DNA of 64,000 bases from Candidatus Thalassospirochaeta sargassi (GCA_028532855.1 JAQQAL010000044.1:78334-142333); one strand, 5' to 3'; numbered from the stretch's first letter, positions 53,651 through 62,498 are shown. Notes: generated by a model from the sequence alone, not told the origin. Numbers and translations are program-made.

Positions 53651-55105
53651 GTGAAAAAAGGACTTTTGATGCTGATAATTCTGGCAGCTGTATTTTATTC
53701 CTCATGTTCGACTACCCCGGAACAACAGCGCCCGGAATGGACTGTAAGTCCGCCCGCGGATAATGCTGAATATACTTATTTTCTCGGTATTGGTTCGGCT
53801 TCATCCGGCGATGAAGGAGCAGCCTCGGCTGAGGCGGAATCTTTAATAATTTCTGATATTACAAAGTATCTGGGTGTTCGGGTAACTTCTGATACAACGA
53901 CCACAGCGAGGGATGCATACGGCAAATTTGAATCCGGTATAGAATCTGCAGTTAGGGAAAAGTCCTCCGCAAGAATCAGCGGTCTCAGGCTCATTGAAAG
54001 ATGGGTTGAGCAGGTTGAATCCGGTGTAACTGTTTACATCCTTGCGGAATATGATACAGCTGAGCTGAAGGCTGAAAAGATCAGGTTGACGGAACTTTTC
54101 AAAGAAAAGCAGGAAGCTGTATCGGTTCCGGAAAAAGAAGGAGACAGCTTAGCGCTTGAGAAGCAGCACTACAGGGCGTCTGTTGCCTACATCAATGCTG
54201 CGCTTGCGGCATCTTCATCCGACCTTGAAAATGCTGATTTGAAATTTGAACGTAATATCACCAAGGCTCGGGAGTCAATTGAAAAGTTAAGTGTTGAAGC
54301 CGTATCCGGCCCGGTGTCGACCTATGTCGGTGAAGGTTTTAATCAGGACTTCATTGTTAGAATCCTGTCAGATGGTAATCCGGTGGAGGGGCTGCCTGTA
54401 ACCATAAATTATAAGGAATTGCTGGAGAACGGAAGAAAGACTGTTCGTACCCAAACCGTTTTAACTGGTGTCGACGGCCTGGCATCAATGAGGCCGCCTG
54501 CACCCGGCTGGGTAGGCTCAGAAAAGATCACATTCTTTCTTGATTTGCGGGCGGTTATTGAGCCGCTTGAAGAGGTTAGTTTTAAGCTTCTTCAGTATGT
54601 AGACGGTCTTGAGCAGGCTGTAAATGCAAAAAGAGTCTCATTCAGCTTTGATGTAATGTCGCGGGCGGTTGAAATTCCCACCTGTATTATGGTGATGGAT
54701 GTGGATAGAAGCGGTAATCCGCTTAATAAAACCGATACCGCGTCAGGGCTGCTTTCTGAGCTTTCAGAGGCCGGTTTTGATGTTTTTTTACTCCCGGTTG
54801 ATTACCGTATGACTGCAGTCTCGGATATCGAGCTTATAGAACTCGTACGGTCGCAGTACGGAAACATCTATGATAGATTTATCTTCGGAACCGCCGAAAT
54901 CAGCAGCTTTGAGGAAAGTGGAACCTCGGTTATTGTTAAAGTCACCGGTAAAATAAAGGCAGTCGAGCTGGATTCCGGTCGTATTCTCTTTTCCGGCTCC
55001 GAACAGAAGCGGGCTCGTGGTGGAAATAACGCCGCGACAATATCCGCCGCTTTCACAAGTCTTGGAAAAATGTACGGTGAAAAACTAGTTACTGATCTTC
55101 CCTAG
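53651..55105 (+). CDS. LPP20-domain lipoprotein
   Basis: A 484-residue lipoprotein (FYSSC, Cys19). Residues about 28-145 are an LPP20-type domain (PEWTVSPPADNAEYTYFLGIGSA, then an Ala-rich helix and VYILAEYDTAELKAE). A helical stretch follows at 150-220, then an Ig-like domain at about 225-310 (GNPVEGLPVTINYKEL, GVDGLASMRPP), and a C-terminal CsgG/LpoB-like alpha/beta domain (SGLLSELSEAGFDVFLL; SGRILFSGSEQKRARG). GTG start, 2 bases after the previous stop. Its TAG stop is shared with the opposing phosphodiesterase in one CTAG (55102-55105). Confidence 0.75.
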   Translation: MKKGLLMLIILAAVFYSSCSTTPEQQRPEWTVSPPADNAEYTYFLGIGSASSGDEGAASAEAESLIISDITKYLGVRVTSDTTTTARDAYGKFESGIESAVREKSSARISGLRLIERWVEQVESGVTVYILAEYDTAELKAEKIRLTELFKEKQEAVSVPEKEGDSLALEKQHYRASVAYINAALAASSSDLENADLKFERNITKARESIEKLSVEAVSGPVSTYVGEGFNQDFIVRILSDGNPVEGLPVTINYKELLENGRKTVRTQTVLTGVDGLASMRPPAPGWVGSEKITFFLDLRAVIEPLEEVSFKLLQYVDGLEQAVNAKRVSFSFDVMSRAVEIPTCIMVMDVDRSGNPLNKTDTASGLLSELSEAGFDVFLLPVDYRMTAVSDIELIELVRSQYGNIYDRFIFGTAEISSFEESGTSVIVKVTGKIKAVELDSGRILFSGSEQKRARGGNNAATISAAFTSLGKMYGEKLVTDLP

Positions 55106-55848
55106 AACAGTCCACCAGGGTCATTTGAAATAATACCGTTAACCCCGGCCGCGATAAGCCTTGCAGCTTCGGCCGGTTCATCCACTGTCCACGGCAGTAC
55201 AGGACGTTTACCGCTTATTCTGTTAAAGAAATTGAACGCTCCGTTAATTTTAATATGCTCGGGTTTAAGGATATCTGCTGATGCTATCCACCGGCCTTCG
55301 CCGTTGCGCAGATACCACGGCACTTCCGAATTACTGCAGTAGATTATTGCTGTTGGAATATGCGGCGCAATCTCTTTGAAATACTTAAGCGGCATCGGAT
55401 TGAAGGATGACACAATACACCGCTCCTGAAGTCCGCGGGATTTGATCAGTCTGTATAGCTTTTCCTCAATTCCCGTTCTATCCGTTCTTCTGCTCTTTAT
55501 TTCAATATCATAATAAAGCCTGTCCCCTACAAGATCAAACAAGTCTTCCAGCAGCGGGATTTTTTCTCCGGTATATTTTTCCCCCTTCCAGCTTCCGGCA
55601 TCAAGATTGCGGATATCAGTATAGTCAAGTTCTTCAATAATTCCGTCGAAGCCGGTAACCCTTTTCAGGTTGTGGTCGTGGGTGACGACGAGTTCTCCGG
55701 AACGGCACAGGTGGATATCAAGCTCTAAGCCGGGAATACCGCGGTTCATAGCTTCACTGAAAGCGGGTAGTGTATTCTCAGGTGCAATGCTGGAATATCC
55801 GCGATGTGCAAAAATATAGGGTTCTTTCTCGTCAGGGTAAATTTTCAT
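55102..55848 (-). CDS. Glycerophosphodiester phosphodiesterase (UgpQ-like, cytoplasmic)
   Basis: A 248-residue GDPD-family TIM barrel that hydrolyses glycerophosphodiesters to glycerol-3-phosphate and an alcohol. The catalytic HRGYSSIAPENT, the metal ligands in ELDIHLC and the acid-base His in VTHDHNLKR are all present. No signal peptide, so it acts on internal phospholipid breakdown products. Promoter TTGCCT-17-TATTCT ends 6 bases before the ATG; divergent from mnmE. Confidence 0.93.
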   Translation of the reverse strand: MKIYPDEKEPYIFAHRGYSSIAPENTLPAFSEAMNRGIPGLELDIHLCRSGELVVTHDHNLKRVTGFDGIIEELDYTDIRNLDAGSWKGEKYTGEKIPLLEDLFDLVGDRLYYDIEIKSRRTDRTGIEEKLYRLIKSRGLQERCIVSSFNPMPLKYFKEIAPHIPTAIIYCSNSEVPWYLRNGEGRWIASADILKPEHIKINGAFNFFNRISGKRPVLPWTVDEPAEAARLIAAGVNGIISNDPGGLF

Positions 55849-55854
55849 GTGAAA

Positions 55855-55883
55855 AGAATAGCATTTGAGTATATTTCAGGCAA
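55855..55883 (-). promoter_or_regulatory. Phosphodiesterase promoter, -10 six bases before the start
   Basis: On the minus strand TTGCCT, a 17-base spacer, TATTCT, then 6 bases to the ATG at 55848, no Shine-Dalgarno. Confidence 0.5.
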
Positions 55884-55912
55884 TCACCGGGAGCTGTAAA
55901 GGTTCTGACTGA

Positions 55913-55941
55913 TTGAAAAGTAACTGAAATTTCATTATTCT
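55913..55941 (+). promoter_or_regulatory. mnmE operon promoter, -10 seven bases before the start
   Basis: TTGAAA (55913-55918), a 17-base spacer, TATTCT (55936-55941), then 7 bases to the ATG at 55949, no Shine-Dalgarno. Same -10 sequence as the divergent promoter; the two -35 boxes are 29 bases apart. Confidence 0.55.
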
Positions 55942-55948
55942 GTCAGCA

Positions 55949-57343
55949 ATGAAAGAGCTTACATATAATACAGAAGACCCGATTGCCGCCCTTGCTACCG
56001 GATGGGAAGAAAGCGCAATAGCTGTAATAAGGACAAGCGGCAGTGACGCGATCGGACTTGCTTCAAATATATTCTCAAACAAAGGCGGTCTGCAGAAGGC
56101 TGAGGGTGGAACAATAGTATATGGTTACGTTGTCGATCCTGAAACAGGTGAACGTGTTGATGAGGTGCTTGCCGCCGTGTTCAGGGCTCCGAAAAGTTAT
56201 ACTGGTGAAGACAGTGTTGAGTTTTACTGTCACGGGGGCATACCTGCAGTTTCAGTTGTGCTGTCAGCCCTTAAAAAGGGCGGGTTCAGAGATGCCGCTC
56301 CCGGGGAGTTTACCATGCGTGCTTTTATTAACGGCAAGCTGGATTTAACACGGGCTGAGGCTGTTCATGAGATCGTTACAGCCCGGACAGCAAGGGCGCA
56401 TTCCCTGGCCCTTAACCGTCTGTCCGGTGGGCTTGAAAAACGGATAGACGGTTTGAAAAAACGGTTGCTTGATATGCTTTCGTCGGTTGAACTGCTTCTT
56501 GATTACCCCGAAGATGAACTTGACGGTCAGGCAGGTGAGTATCCGCTGGATGCAAAGGCTGTTTCAGAACTCTGTGCCGATATCGGTAGACTTGCCGAAA
56601 GTTTCAAGGCTGGAAAGGTGTTTCGTGACGGGGTTCCTGTTGCGCTTGCAGGTCGGACCAATGCAGGAAAATCATCTCTATTTAATCTCCTACTTCGTGA
56701 GGACCGTGCGATAGTTTCCGAAGTACACGGGACAACCAGGGATTACATCGAATCATGGATAACCGTAAAAGGCATTCCTCTTAGGCTGTTTGATACGGCT
56801 GGTCTTCGTGCTTCGGATAATCCTGTTGAAGCCGAGGGCATTAAACGCAGCGGCGAGGTGATTGCCGAGGCAGGAATTGTTCTGTACCTGGTTGATTCAA
56901 CCGAGGGACTGAATGAGGAAGATGAGGCCTTTATCTCGGGTTTTGAGGATGCCGAAAGGTTGATAAAGCTTTGGAGCAAGATTGATACCGTGCCGGCGGC
57001 CGGAGAGGAGAATGATGCGGATATCCCCGAGGGGTTTATTCCTGTGAGTTCGGTCAGTGGAAAGGGGCTTAATGATCTTGAAGACGCATTATCTGAGGCA
57101 GCTCTCGGAAGAAAGGGGCTTGAAGATGACGTGGTTATAGATTCAATGCGTCAACGCGATCTGCTGAGCAGGGCCAAGGAAGCCCTTGTAAATACCGCAG
57201 CAGCAGCAGCTGAAGAAGCCCCCCTTGATGCAGCGGCGATGGAGCTCAGAGACGCACTCGACGCACTCGGAGAGATAACCGGTGAAGTGAGCTCGGCGGA
57301 CATACTGAATAATATTTTTTCAAATTTTTGTGTAGGAAAATGA
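55949..57343 (+). CDS. mnmE: tRNA modification GTPase MnmE
   Basis: A 464-residue GTPase that with MnmG adds the aminomethyl/carboxymethylaminomethyl group to wobble uridine 34. The N-terminal tetrahydrofolate-binding domain starts DPIAALATGWEESAIAVIRTSG; the embedded G domain has GRTNAGKSSLFN, DTAGLR and a G4-like LWSKID; the protein ends in the essential FSNFCVGK with its Cys. Length normal. First gene of mnmE-mnmG-rsmG, with a predicted leaderless mRNA. Confidence 0.97.
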   Translation: MKELTYNTEDPIAALATGWEESAIAVIRTSGSDAIGLASNIFSNKGGLQKAEGGTIVYGYVVDPETGERVDEVLAAVFRAPKSYTGEDSVEFYCHGGIPAVSVVLSALKKGGFRDAAPGEFTMRAFINGKLDLTRAEAVHEIVTARTARAHSLALNRLSGGLEKRIDGLKKRLLDMLSSVELLLDYPEDELDGQAGEYPLDAKAVSELCADIGRLAESFKAGKVFRDGVPVALAGRTNAGKSSLFNLLLREDRAIVSEVHGTTRDYIESWITVKGIPLRLFDTAGLRASDNPVEAEGIKRSGEVIAEAGIVLYLVDSTEGLNEEDEAFISGFEDAERLIKLWSKIDTVPAAGEENDADIPEGFIPVSSVSGKGLNDLEDALSEAALGRKGLEDDVVIDSMRQRDLLSRAKEALVNTAAAAAEEAPLDAAAMELRDALDALGEITGEVSSADILNNIFSNFCVGK

Positions 57344-57344
57344 C

Positions 57345-59231
57345 TTGAGTAATACAGATTTTGATGCCATTGTGATTGGCGGAGGCCATGCGGGAATTGA
57401 AGCCTCACTGGCGCTTGCAAGGCTTGGTTTTGAAACAATGCTGATAACCCAGAGCCTTGATACAATAGGGAGGCTTTCCTGCAACCCATCGATAGGCGGG
57501 CTGTCCAAGGGGAATATCGTGCGTGAGATAGATGCGCTCGGTGGCGAAATGGCTCAGCTGATAGACAAATCTATGATACAGTTCAGAATTCTCAACCAGC
57601 GGCGCGGTCCTGCTGTACAGGCTCCCCGCGCGCAGGCTGATAAATTTCTTTATAACCGGCTTGCAAAGGAAACGGTTGAGGGGCAGAAACATCTTCAGCC
57701 CTTCCAGGATACTGTGACTGATTTCATTCTCGATCATGACAGCCGGAATATTAAGGGCGTTGTGACCGAGCGCGGAAGACGTTTTACGGCCAGGACGGTT
57801 GTAATGACTACCGGGACTTTCATGGAGGGGAAGATTTTTATCGGCGATTATGAATCACCATCAGGGCGCATCGGCGAACCTGCTGCAATAGGTCTTGGCT
57901 CATCACTCAGGAGACTTGGGTTCAGGGTTGCAAGGCTTAAAACAGGAACTCCGGCCAGGGTTTCATCTGCATCAATTGACTACAGCAGAATGGAAGAGCA
58001 GCCCGGCGACCCTGATATCATCCCGTTCTCCTTTGCGAACGAAACGGTGGACAGACCTCAGGTTCCGTGCTGGATAACCTACACGAATGAGAAAACTCAC
58101 GATATTATCCGTGCAAATATGGATAAATCACCCCTTTACGGCGGGAAAATTGTAGGTACAGGTCCGCGATACTGTCCGTCGATTGAGGACAAGGTTGTAA
58201 GATTCCCCGACCGCGACCGGCATCAGATTTTTGTCGAACCGGAGGGACTCGGCTCGGACGAGATGTACCTCAACGGCATCTCTTCATCCCTGCCTGAAAC
58301 AGTTCAGGAATCATTTATCCGGACCCTGCCCGGCCTCGAGGATGTAAAAATCATGCGGCCGGGATATGCCGTAGAATATGACTTCATTGATCCCCGGCAG
58401 CTGCTGCCGTCGCTGATGACGAAGCAGATATCCGGGCTGTTCAGCGCCGGACAGACAAACGGCACTTCAGGATATGAAGAAGCCGGCTGCCAGGGGCTTT
58501 TAGCCGGAATTAATGCAGCCATGTACATGCTCGGCCGCGATCCGCTGATTTTAAGCCGTTCTGAAGCCTATTCGGGGGTTCTCGTAGATGACCTGGTGAC
58601 GCTCGGCACAAAGGAACCATACAGAATGTTTACATCCAGAGCCGAATACCGGCTCTGTCTCCGGCATGATACGGCCGATATCAGGCTCAGCGAAAAAGCA
58701 GCCTATGCCGGGCTTCGAACGCCTGTAGCTGCAGAAGCCCTTGCCATGAAGGTTAAGGGGCTTGATGAAATCAAGGATCTACTTGCTTCCCGCAGGGTAG
58801 GCAAAAAGGAGCTTGAAGCAGCCGTCGGCCGGGTTGACGGAATTGAACAGCGGCTTGGCGAAAGCTTTGAGAAGCTGATGAAGGTTCCCGGTTTCAGTGC
58901 TGCCGATCTGCTGGTGCTGGATCCTGAGCTTGAGAACAGGAACCGCAGATGGCTTGAACAGGCTGCAATTGATATCAAATATGAGGGTTACATCGGGCGT
59001 CAGGAGAAGCAGATTAGACGGTTTAAACGGATGGAGAATCTTAAGATACCTGTAGACTTCAACTATGATACAATTAGCGGAATCTCGGTAGAGGCAATAG
59101 AAAAATTCAAGGATATAAAGCCTCTCTCGGTGGGGCAGGCATCAAGAATTTCCGGAGTGCGCTCCTCCGATATAGCTGTGCTGCTTGTGGCTCTCGGACG
59201 GGGTGCGGGGGTGTCTGAAGATGATGAATAA
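57345..59231 (+). CDS. mnmG: tRNA uridine 5-carboxymethylaminomethyl modification enzyme MnmG
   Basis: A 628-residue FAD protein, partner of MnmE. The dinucleotide fold is IVIGGGHAGIEASLALARLG, followed by the GidA block CNPSIGGLSKGNIVREIDALGG and the FAD-binding AGQTNGTSGYEEAGCQGL. The C-terminal helical domain is present. Start is TTG at 57345, one base after the mnmE stop, with AGGA upstream. Confidence 0.97.
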   Translation: MSNTDFDAIVIGGGHAGIEASLALARLGFETMLITQSLDTIGRLSCNPSIGGLSKGNIVREIDALGGEMAQLIDKSMIQFRILNQRRGPAVQAPRAQADKFLYNRLAKETVEGQKHLQPFQDTVTDFILDHDSRNIKGVVTERGRRFTARTVVMTTGTFMEGKIFIGDYESPSGRIGEPAAIGLGSSLRRLGFRVARLKTGTPARVSSASIDYSRMEEQPGDPDIIPFSFANETVDRPQVPCWITYTNEKTHDIIRANMDKSPLYGGKIVGTGPRYCPSIEDKVVRFPDRDRHQIFVEPEGLGSDEMYLNGISSSLPETVQESFIRTLPGLEDVKIMRPGYAVEYDFIDPRQLLPSLMTKQISGLFSAGQTNGTSGYEEAGCQGLLAGINAAMYMLGRDPLILSRSEAYSGVLVDDLVTLGTKEPYRMFTSRAEYRLCLRHDTADIRLSEKAAYAGLRTPVAAEALAMKVKGLDEIKDLLASRRVGKKELEAAVGRVDGIEQRLGESFEKLMKVPGFSAADLLVLDPELENRNRRWLEQAAIDIKYEGYIGRQEKQIRRFKRMENLKIPVDFNYDTISGISVEAIEKFKDIKPLSVGQASRISGVRSSDIAVLLVALGRGAGVSEDDE

Positions 59232-59850
59232 ACTAAACGAAGGAATAAAGCAGCTTGGTCTTGAGGTATCGGATGAAGAATCAGGAAAGCTTGAGATTTA
59301 CATCAATGAACTCCTGATTTGGAATGCAAAGCTTAACCTTGTATCAGCGCGTGACGGTGATCAGCTGATTGTCCGTCATATTCTGGACTGTCTTGCAGGT
59401 CTTGAATATATTCGCAGCTTAGAGGGGGAGCATGTCGGTGATTTAGGTTCCGGGGCAGGCCTTCCCGGGATGATTATGGCCATATTTATGAAGGACCGTC
59501 GCTTCACCCTTGTTGAGCGGTCCGGAAAGAAGGCCGGTTTTCTTCGAAGCACTGCCGCTCTGCTCGGGCTCGTAGACAGACTTCAGGTTGCTGATACTGA
59601 TTTAAGGAATATAAAGACTGAGTTTGATATTGTAACGCTCAGGGCTTTCAGGGATTTCGGTGATTTTTACGGCGAAATTAAAAAGGTAACTTCAAGAAAC
59701 GGCTGTATAGCTGCATATAAGGGACGTGTGGCATCTATCAGATATGATCTTGATTCTGCTAAACTAAGTTCCGATGCTGCCGAGATAAGGCCGCTCAGGG
59801 TGCCTTTTCTTGATGAAGAGCGTCATATGCTGATTATTCATCCGTGGTGA
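59221..59850 (+). CDS. rsmG: 16S rRNA (guanine-527-N7)-methyltransferase
   Basis: A 209-residue methyltransferase acting on 16S rRNA G527. The S-adenosylmethionine site is HVGDLGSGAGLPGMIMA and the upstream NLVSARDGDQLIVRHILDCL is the RsmG signature. The ATG at 59221 overlaps the end of mnmG by 11 bases (a second ATG follows at 59224); the open frame begins farther upstream, but that part lies within mnmG. Conserved mnmE-mnmG-rsmG order. Ends 3 bases from the convergent TPR gene; a T-run just downstream has only a weak stem. Confidence 0.95.
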   Translation: MMNKLNEGIKQLGLEVSDEESGKLEIYINELLIWNAKLNLVSARDGDQLIVRHILDCLAGLEYIRSLEGEHVGDLGSGAGLPGMIMAIFMKDRRFTLVERSGKKAGFLRSTAALLGLVDRLQVADTDLRNIKTEFDIVTLRAFRDFGDFYGEIKKVTSRNGCIAAYKGRVASIRYDLDSAKLSSDAAEIRPLRVPFLDEERHMLIIHPW

Positions 59851-59853
59851 CAA

Positions 59854-61224
59854 TCAGCCGGTTGCTTCAATTTTTTTTAGCAGTTTTACCAGATCTTCTT
59901 TTTCAATAAGATCAATAAGCCTTGCTTCTACAAAGTTTTTTGCTCCTGATGAGAATGCGCCTGCTGAAATACAGATGCCGCGACCTGCTTTGACTTCCTT
60001 GATTTTCCCATAGAGATCACGAACTATCAGCTCTCCAACCTGTCCTGTGGAACGGATAAATCTGAAAATAATAACGTCTTCCCATTTCGAGGAACTGATA
60101 TCAACAGTCATGTCAATGTAATCACTCTGCTGTGATGCAACCTCCAGCACCTTGATCCTTGTGCCGGGGAATTGCAGTGAGATTAATTTACGGCACATGT
60201 TGATAAAACGGCTTTTATCTCCCATTAGAAATATTTTCAGGTTCAGGTTGGTGTCCAGTTCACCGTATCTTCTCAGCAGTATTGCGGCATCCTTATAATT
60301 CTGATTTTTAGCAACAATGTATTCTAGAGGTCCGATTGCATTGGAAATTTTTTCTGCCTTTATGTAGCAGGTTGCAAGTCTGTACTGGAGTTCGAGTTTC
60401 ATCTCAAGTCTGTTGTTCGGATTTTTTAGCCCCAGCTCGAAGTACATGGCGGCTTGATCATAGTTTCTGAATTTCATTGAAATAGTACCCGAATATATAC
60501 ATGCATGCGCGCCGTATCTGGCATCATTACGAAGTGAAGCGAACATTTTTAATGCTGCGTCGGATTGTCCCAGGTTATACAGGCATTCACCCTCAGCAAA
60601 AATAAGTTCCTTATTATCCGGATCCAGTTCAAGGGCTTTTTTAAGAGCCTCATGGGCATCGCTGTATCTATTCATCTTATAAAGACTTAAGCCCAGATAT
60701 TTATATGTAGAGGCATCTTCGGATTTCTGGTTTTTCGCCTGGTTCAGGAAACCTGCCGATTTTTCATAATTTTTTCTTAAATACTCAAGGTATCCAAGAT
60801 TATAGTTTATGGTAAAAAGATCGGGGTTTGTTGCTCTGGCAAGCATGAAGCTTTTATACGCTGCTTTGTACTGTTTTGAATTAATTGCACAGGTTGCGTG
60901 CTTCAGGGTTATGTCGAATTCATCAAGACTACTGTCGGTTGCGCATAGTTCAAGCAGTATATCAAAGAGCTTGAATGCTTTTTCGTAATCCTTTTCCTGG
61001 AAATGAAGTTCGGCAAGATATAGAAGAGCGGCAGGATCCTTCGGGTTCTGAGCGAGTCTTCTGTTTGCTTCCTTTATTACCGCATTTCTATCGGTGGCCC
61101 GGGCTTTTTCAAGTTTTGAATTTGATTTAGAATTCTTTCTACCTTTTATGACCAATAGGACGATAATAATAGCAATAACTGATGCAATAATTGGGATTAT
61201 TACGTAGGATTCCAAAATAAGCAT
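59854..61224 (-). CDS. Membrane-anchored TPR protein with a degenerate Mrr-like domain
   Basis: A 456-residue protein: one N-terminal helix (about residues 6-26), a basic linker, then about eight TPR repeats (about 50-320; clear ones include DAHEALKKALELDPDNKELIFAE). The last about 110 residues resemble the Mrr-type restriction endonuclease fold, with VRDLYGKIKEVKAGRGICIS, AGAFSSGAKNFVEARLIDLI and a closing DLVKLLKKI. In active Mrr proteins a Q-x-K strand carries catalysis; here the matching strand reads VIIFRFIR, so the Lys is missing. Probably cytoplasmic and scaffold-like. Promoter TTGACA-17-AATAAT ends 5 bases before the ATG. Confidence 0.75.
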   Translation of the reverse strand: MLILESYVIIPIIASVIAIIIVLLVIKGRKNSKSNSKLEKARATDRNAVIKEANRRLAQNPKDPAALLYLAELHFQEKDYEKAFKLFDILLELCATDSSLDEFDITLKHATCAINSKQYKAAYKSFMLARATNPDLFTINYNLGYLEYLRKNYEKSAGFLNQAKNQKSEDASTYKYLGLSLYKMNRYSDAHEALKKALELDPDNKELIFAEGECLYNLGQSDAALKMFASLRNDARYGAHACIYSGTISMKFRNYDQAAMYFELGLKNPNNRLEMKLELQYRLATCYIKAEKISNAIGPLEYIVAKNQNYKDAAILLRRYGELDTNLNLKIFLMGDKSRFINMCRKLISLQFPGTRIKVLEVASQQSDYIDMTVDISSSKWEDVIIFRFIRSTGQVGELIVRDLYGKIKEVKAGRGICISAGAFSSGAKNFVEARLIDLIEKEDLVKLLKKIEATG

Positions 61225-61229
61225 GGTTT

Positions 61230-61258
61230 ATTATTGTGTTTGCTAATGTAAATGTCAA
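61230..61258 (-). promoter_or_regulatory. TPR-protein promoter, -10 five bases before the start
   Basis: On the minus strand a perfect TTGACA, a 17-base spacer, AATAAT, then 5 bases to the ATG at 61224; no Shine-Dalgarno. The -10 is weaker than the -35. Confidence 0.45.
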
Positions 61259-61319
61259 GTTGATAAAAATTATTGACAAAATATTTAGTGGGTAATAGGT
61301 TTAACATAGAGGTATTGAA

Positions 61320-62489
61320 ATGGATAATTCTACAATAGGTATTAAAATAGCCGACGGGTCTTTTTTCCCCGTTCTTGAAGAGGACGCATCCGGGAAAAAG
61401 AAGCTTGTTCTGACGACCGTTAATGATGATCAGGGCAGTGTCCAAATCGACCTCTATAAAGGCAAGGGCGAAGAACTGCGAGATGCGCTTTATGTCGGAA
61501 GTCTTGTGATAGAAGACATTATGCCGGCGATGAAGGGTGAACCGGAAATTGAGCTGATAATCGGCATAGATGAGGAGGGCAATCTGAAGGCGGAGGCTGG
61601 GGATGCCGCAACTGCTGAACGTCAGAGCCTCAGTGTGAGTCTTGAATCACTTGATGAGGGTGATTTTTCAACCCCTAATTTTGAGCTTGATGATTCGGAA
61701 TTTGATGATTTGTCAATGGATGATATTTCAGAGGTTGATGAAATCATCAGTGATGAGCTTGCTTCAGACGATGAAGTTGAACTACCTGTTTTTGATGATG
61801 ATTTTTCGCTGGATGATGAAGAGGTTTTTCACGAAGAGGTCGCTCTTGAGGATGAGGCTGTATTTGATGAAGAGGTTTCACTTGAAGAAGATTCAGCCTT
61901 CGACGACAGCCTATCATTCGATGATGAACCTTCCTCCGTCGAAGTGTCGTCCTTTGATGATATGCCTGCATTTGACGAACCTGATGAACCGGAAGACGAC
62001 CGTTTTGATAAGAGGGAAACCTCTGAGGAACGAAAGCGTCGCAGTCCGCTGGCTGTTATTGTTTTGATAATACTTATTCTGGCCATTCTTGGATTAGGAG
62101 CTCTGCTTATTATCCGCGGAATGAACAGTGATTCTGTTCCTCCTCTTGAAGCTGATGATACTCCGGCCGTTACCGAGCCCGAGGTTGCAGCAGAACCCGA
62201 ACCTCTACCGCCTGAGCCTGAGGTTGTTGCCGAGGTAGTAGAGCCTGAGCCTGAGGTTGTCGCGGAACCTGAGCCGGTTATGGATGAGAAGGTCAGCTAC
62301 GACAGCCTTCCTCCGGAAGGTCACGGCGGCGGTGTCTGGTATCGTTTAAAATGGGGCGACACCCTTTGGGATCTGTCGAATTCCTTTTACCGGACCCCAT
62401 GGCTCTACGGCCTTATTGCTGTAGAAAACGGAATAAAGAATCCGGATGTAATTTACGCGGGAACCGATATCCTTATTCCAGAAAACTAG
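61320..62489 (+). CDS. Acidic membrane protein with periplasmic LysM domain
   Basis: A 389-residue single-pass protein. Residues 1-95 form a small domain of unknown type; about 100-236 are extremely acidic, with loose repeats of the kind EEVALEDEAVFDEEVSLEED; ERKRRS then precedes a helix at about 241-265. The basic side places the acidic half in the cytoplasm. Outside are a Pro/Glu-rich linker (about 275-325) and a LysM-like domain at about 338-388 (WYRLKWGDTLWDLSNSFY, ending IYAGTDILIPEN). LysM binds peptidoglycan. GAGG precedes the ATG; a TTGACA lies at 61273-61278 without a convincing -10. A transglycosylase-like gene follows. Confidence 0.8.
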   Translation: MDNSTIGIKIADGSFFPVLEEDASGKKKLVLTTVNDDQGSVQIDLYKGKGEELRDALYVGSLVIEDIMPAMKGEPEIELIIGIDEEGNLKAEAGDAATAERQSLSVSLESLDEGDFSTPNFELDDSEFDDLSMDDISEVDEIISDELASDDEVELPVFDDDFSLDDEEVFHEEVALEDEAVFDEEVSLEEDSAFDDSLSFDDEPSSVEVSSFDDMPAFDEPDEPEDDRFDKRETSEERKRRSPLAVIVLIILILAILGLGALLIIRGMNSDSVPPLEADDTPAVTEPEVAAEPEPLPPEPEVVAEVVEPEPEVVAEPEPVMDEKVSYDSLPPEGHGGGVWYRLKWGDTLWDLSNSFYRTPWLYGLIAVENGIKNPDVIYAGTDILIPEN

Positions 62490-62498
62490 ATTATACAT

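Noticed and set aside
61261-61319. TTGACA at 61273-61278 as promoter of the LysM gene
   Set aside because: No convincing -10 at 16-18 bases; only TAGGTT at 17 or TAATAG at 15, so not listed as a feature.
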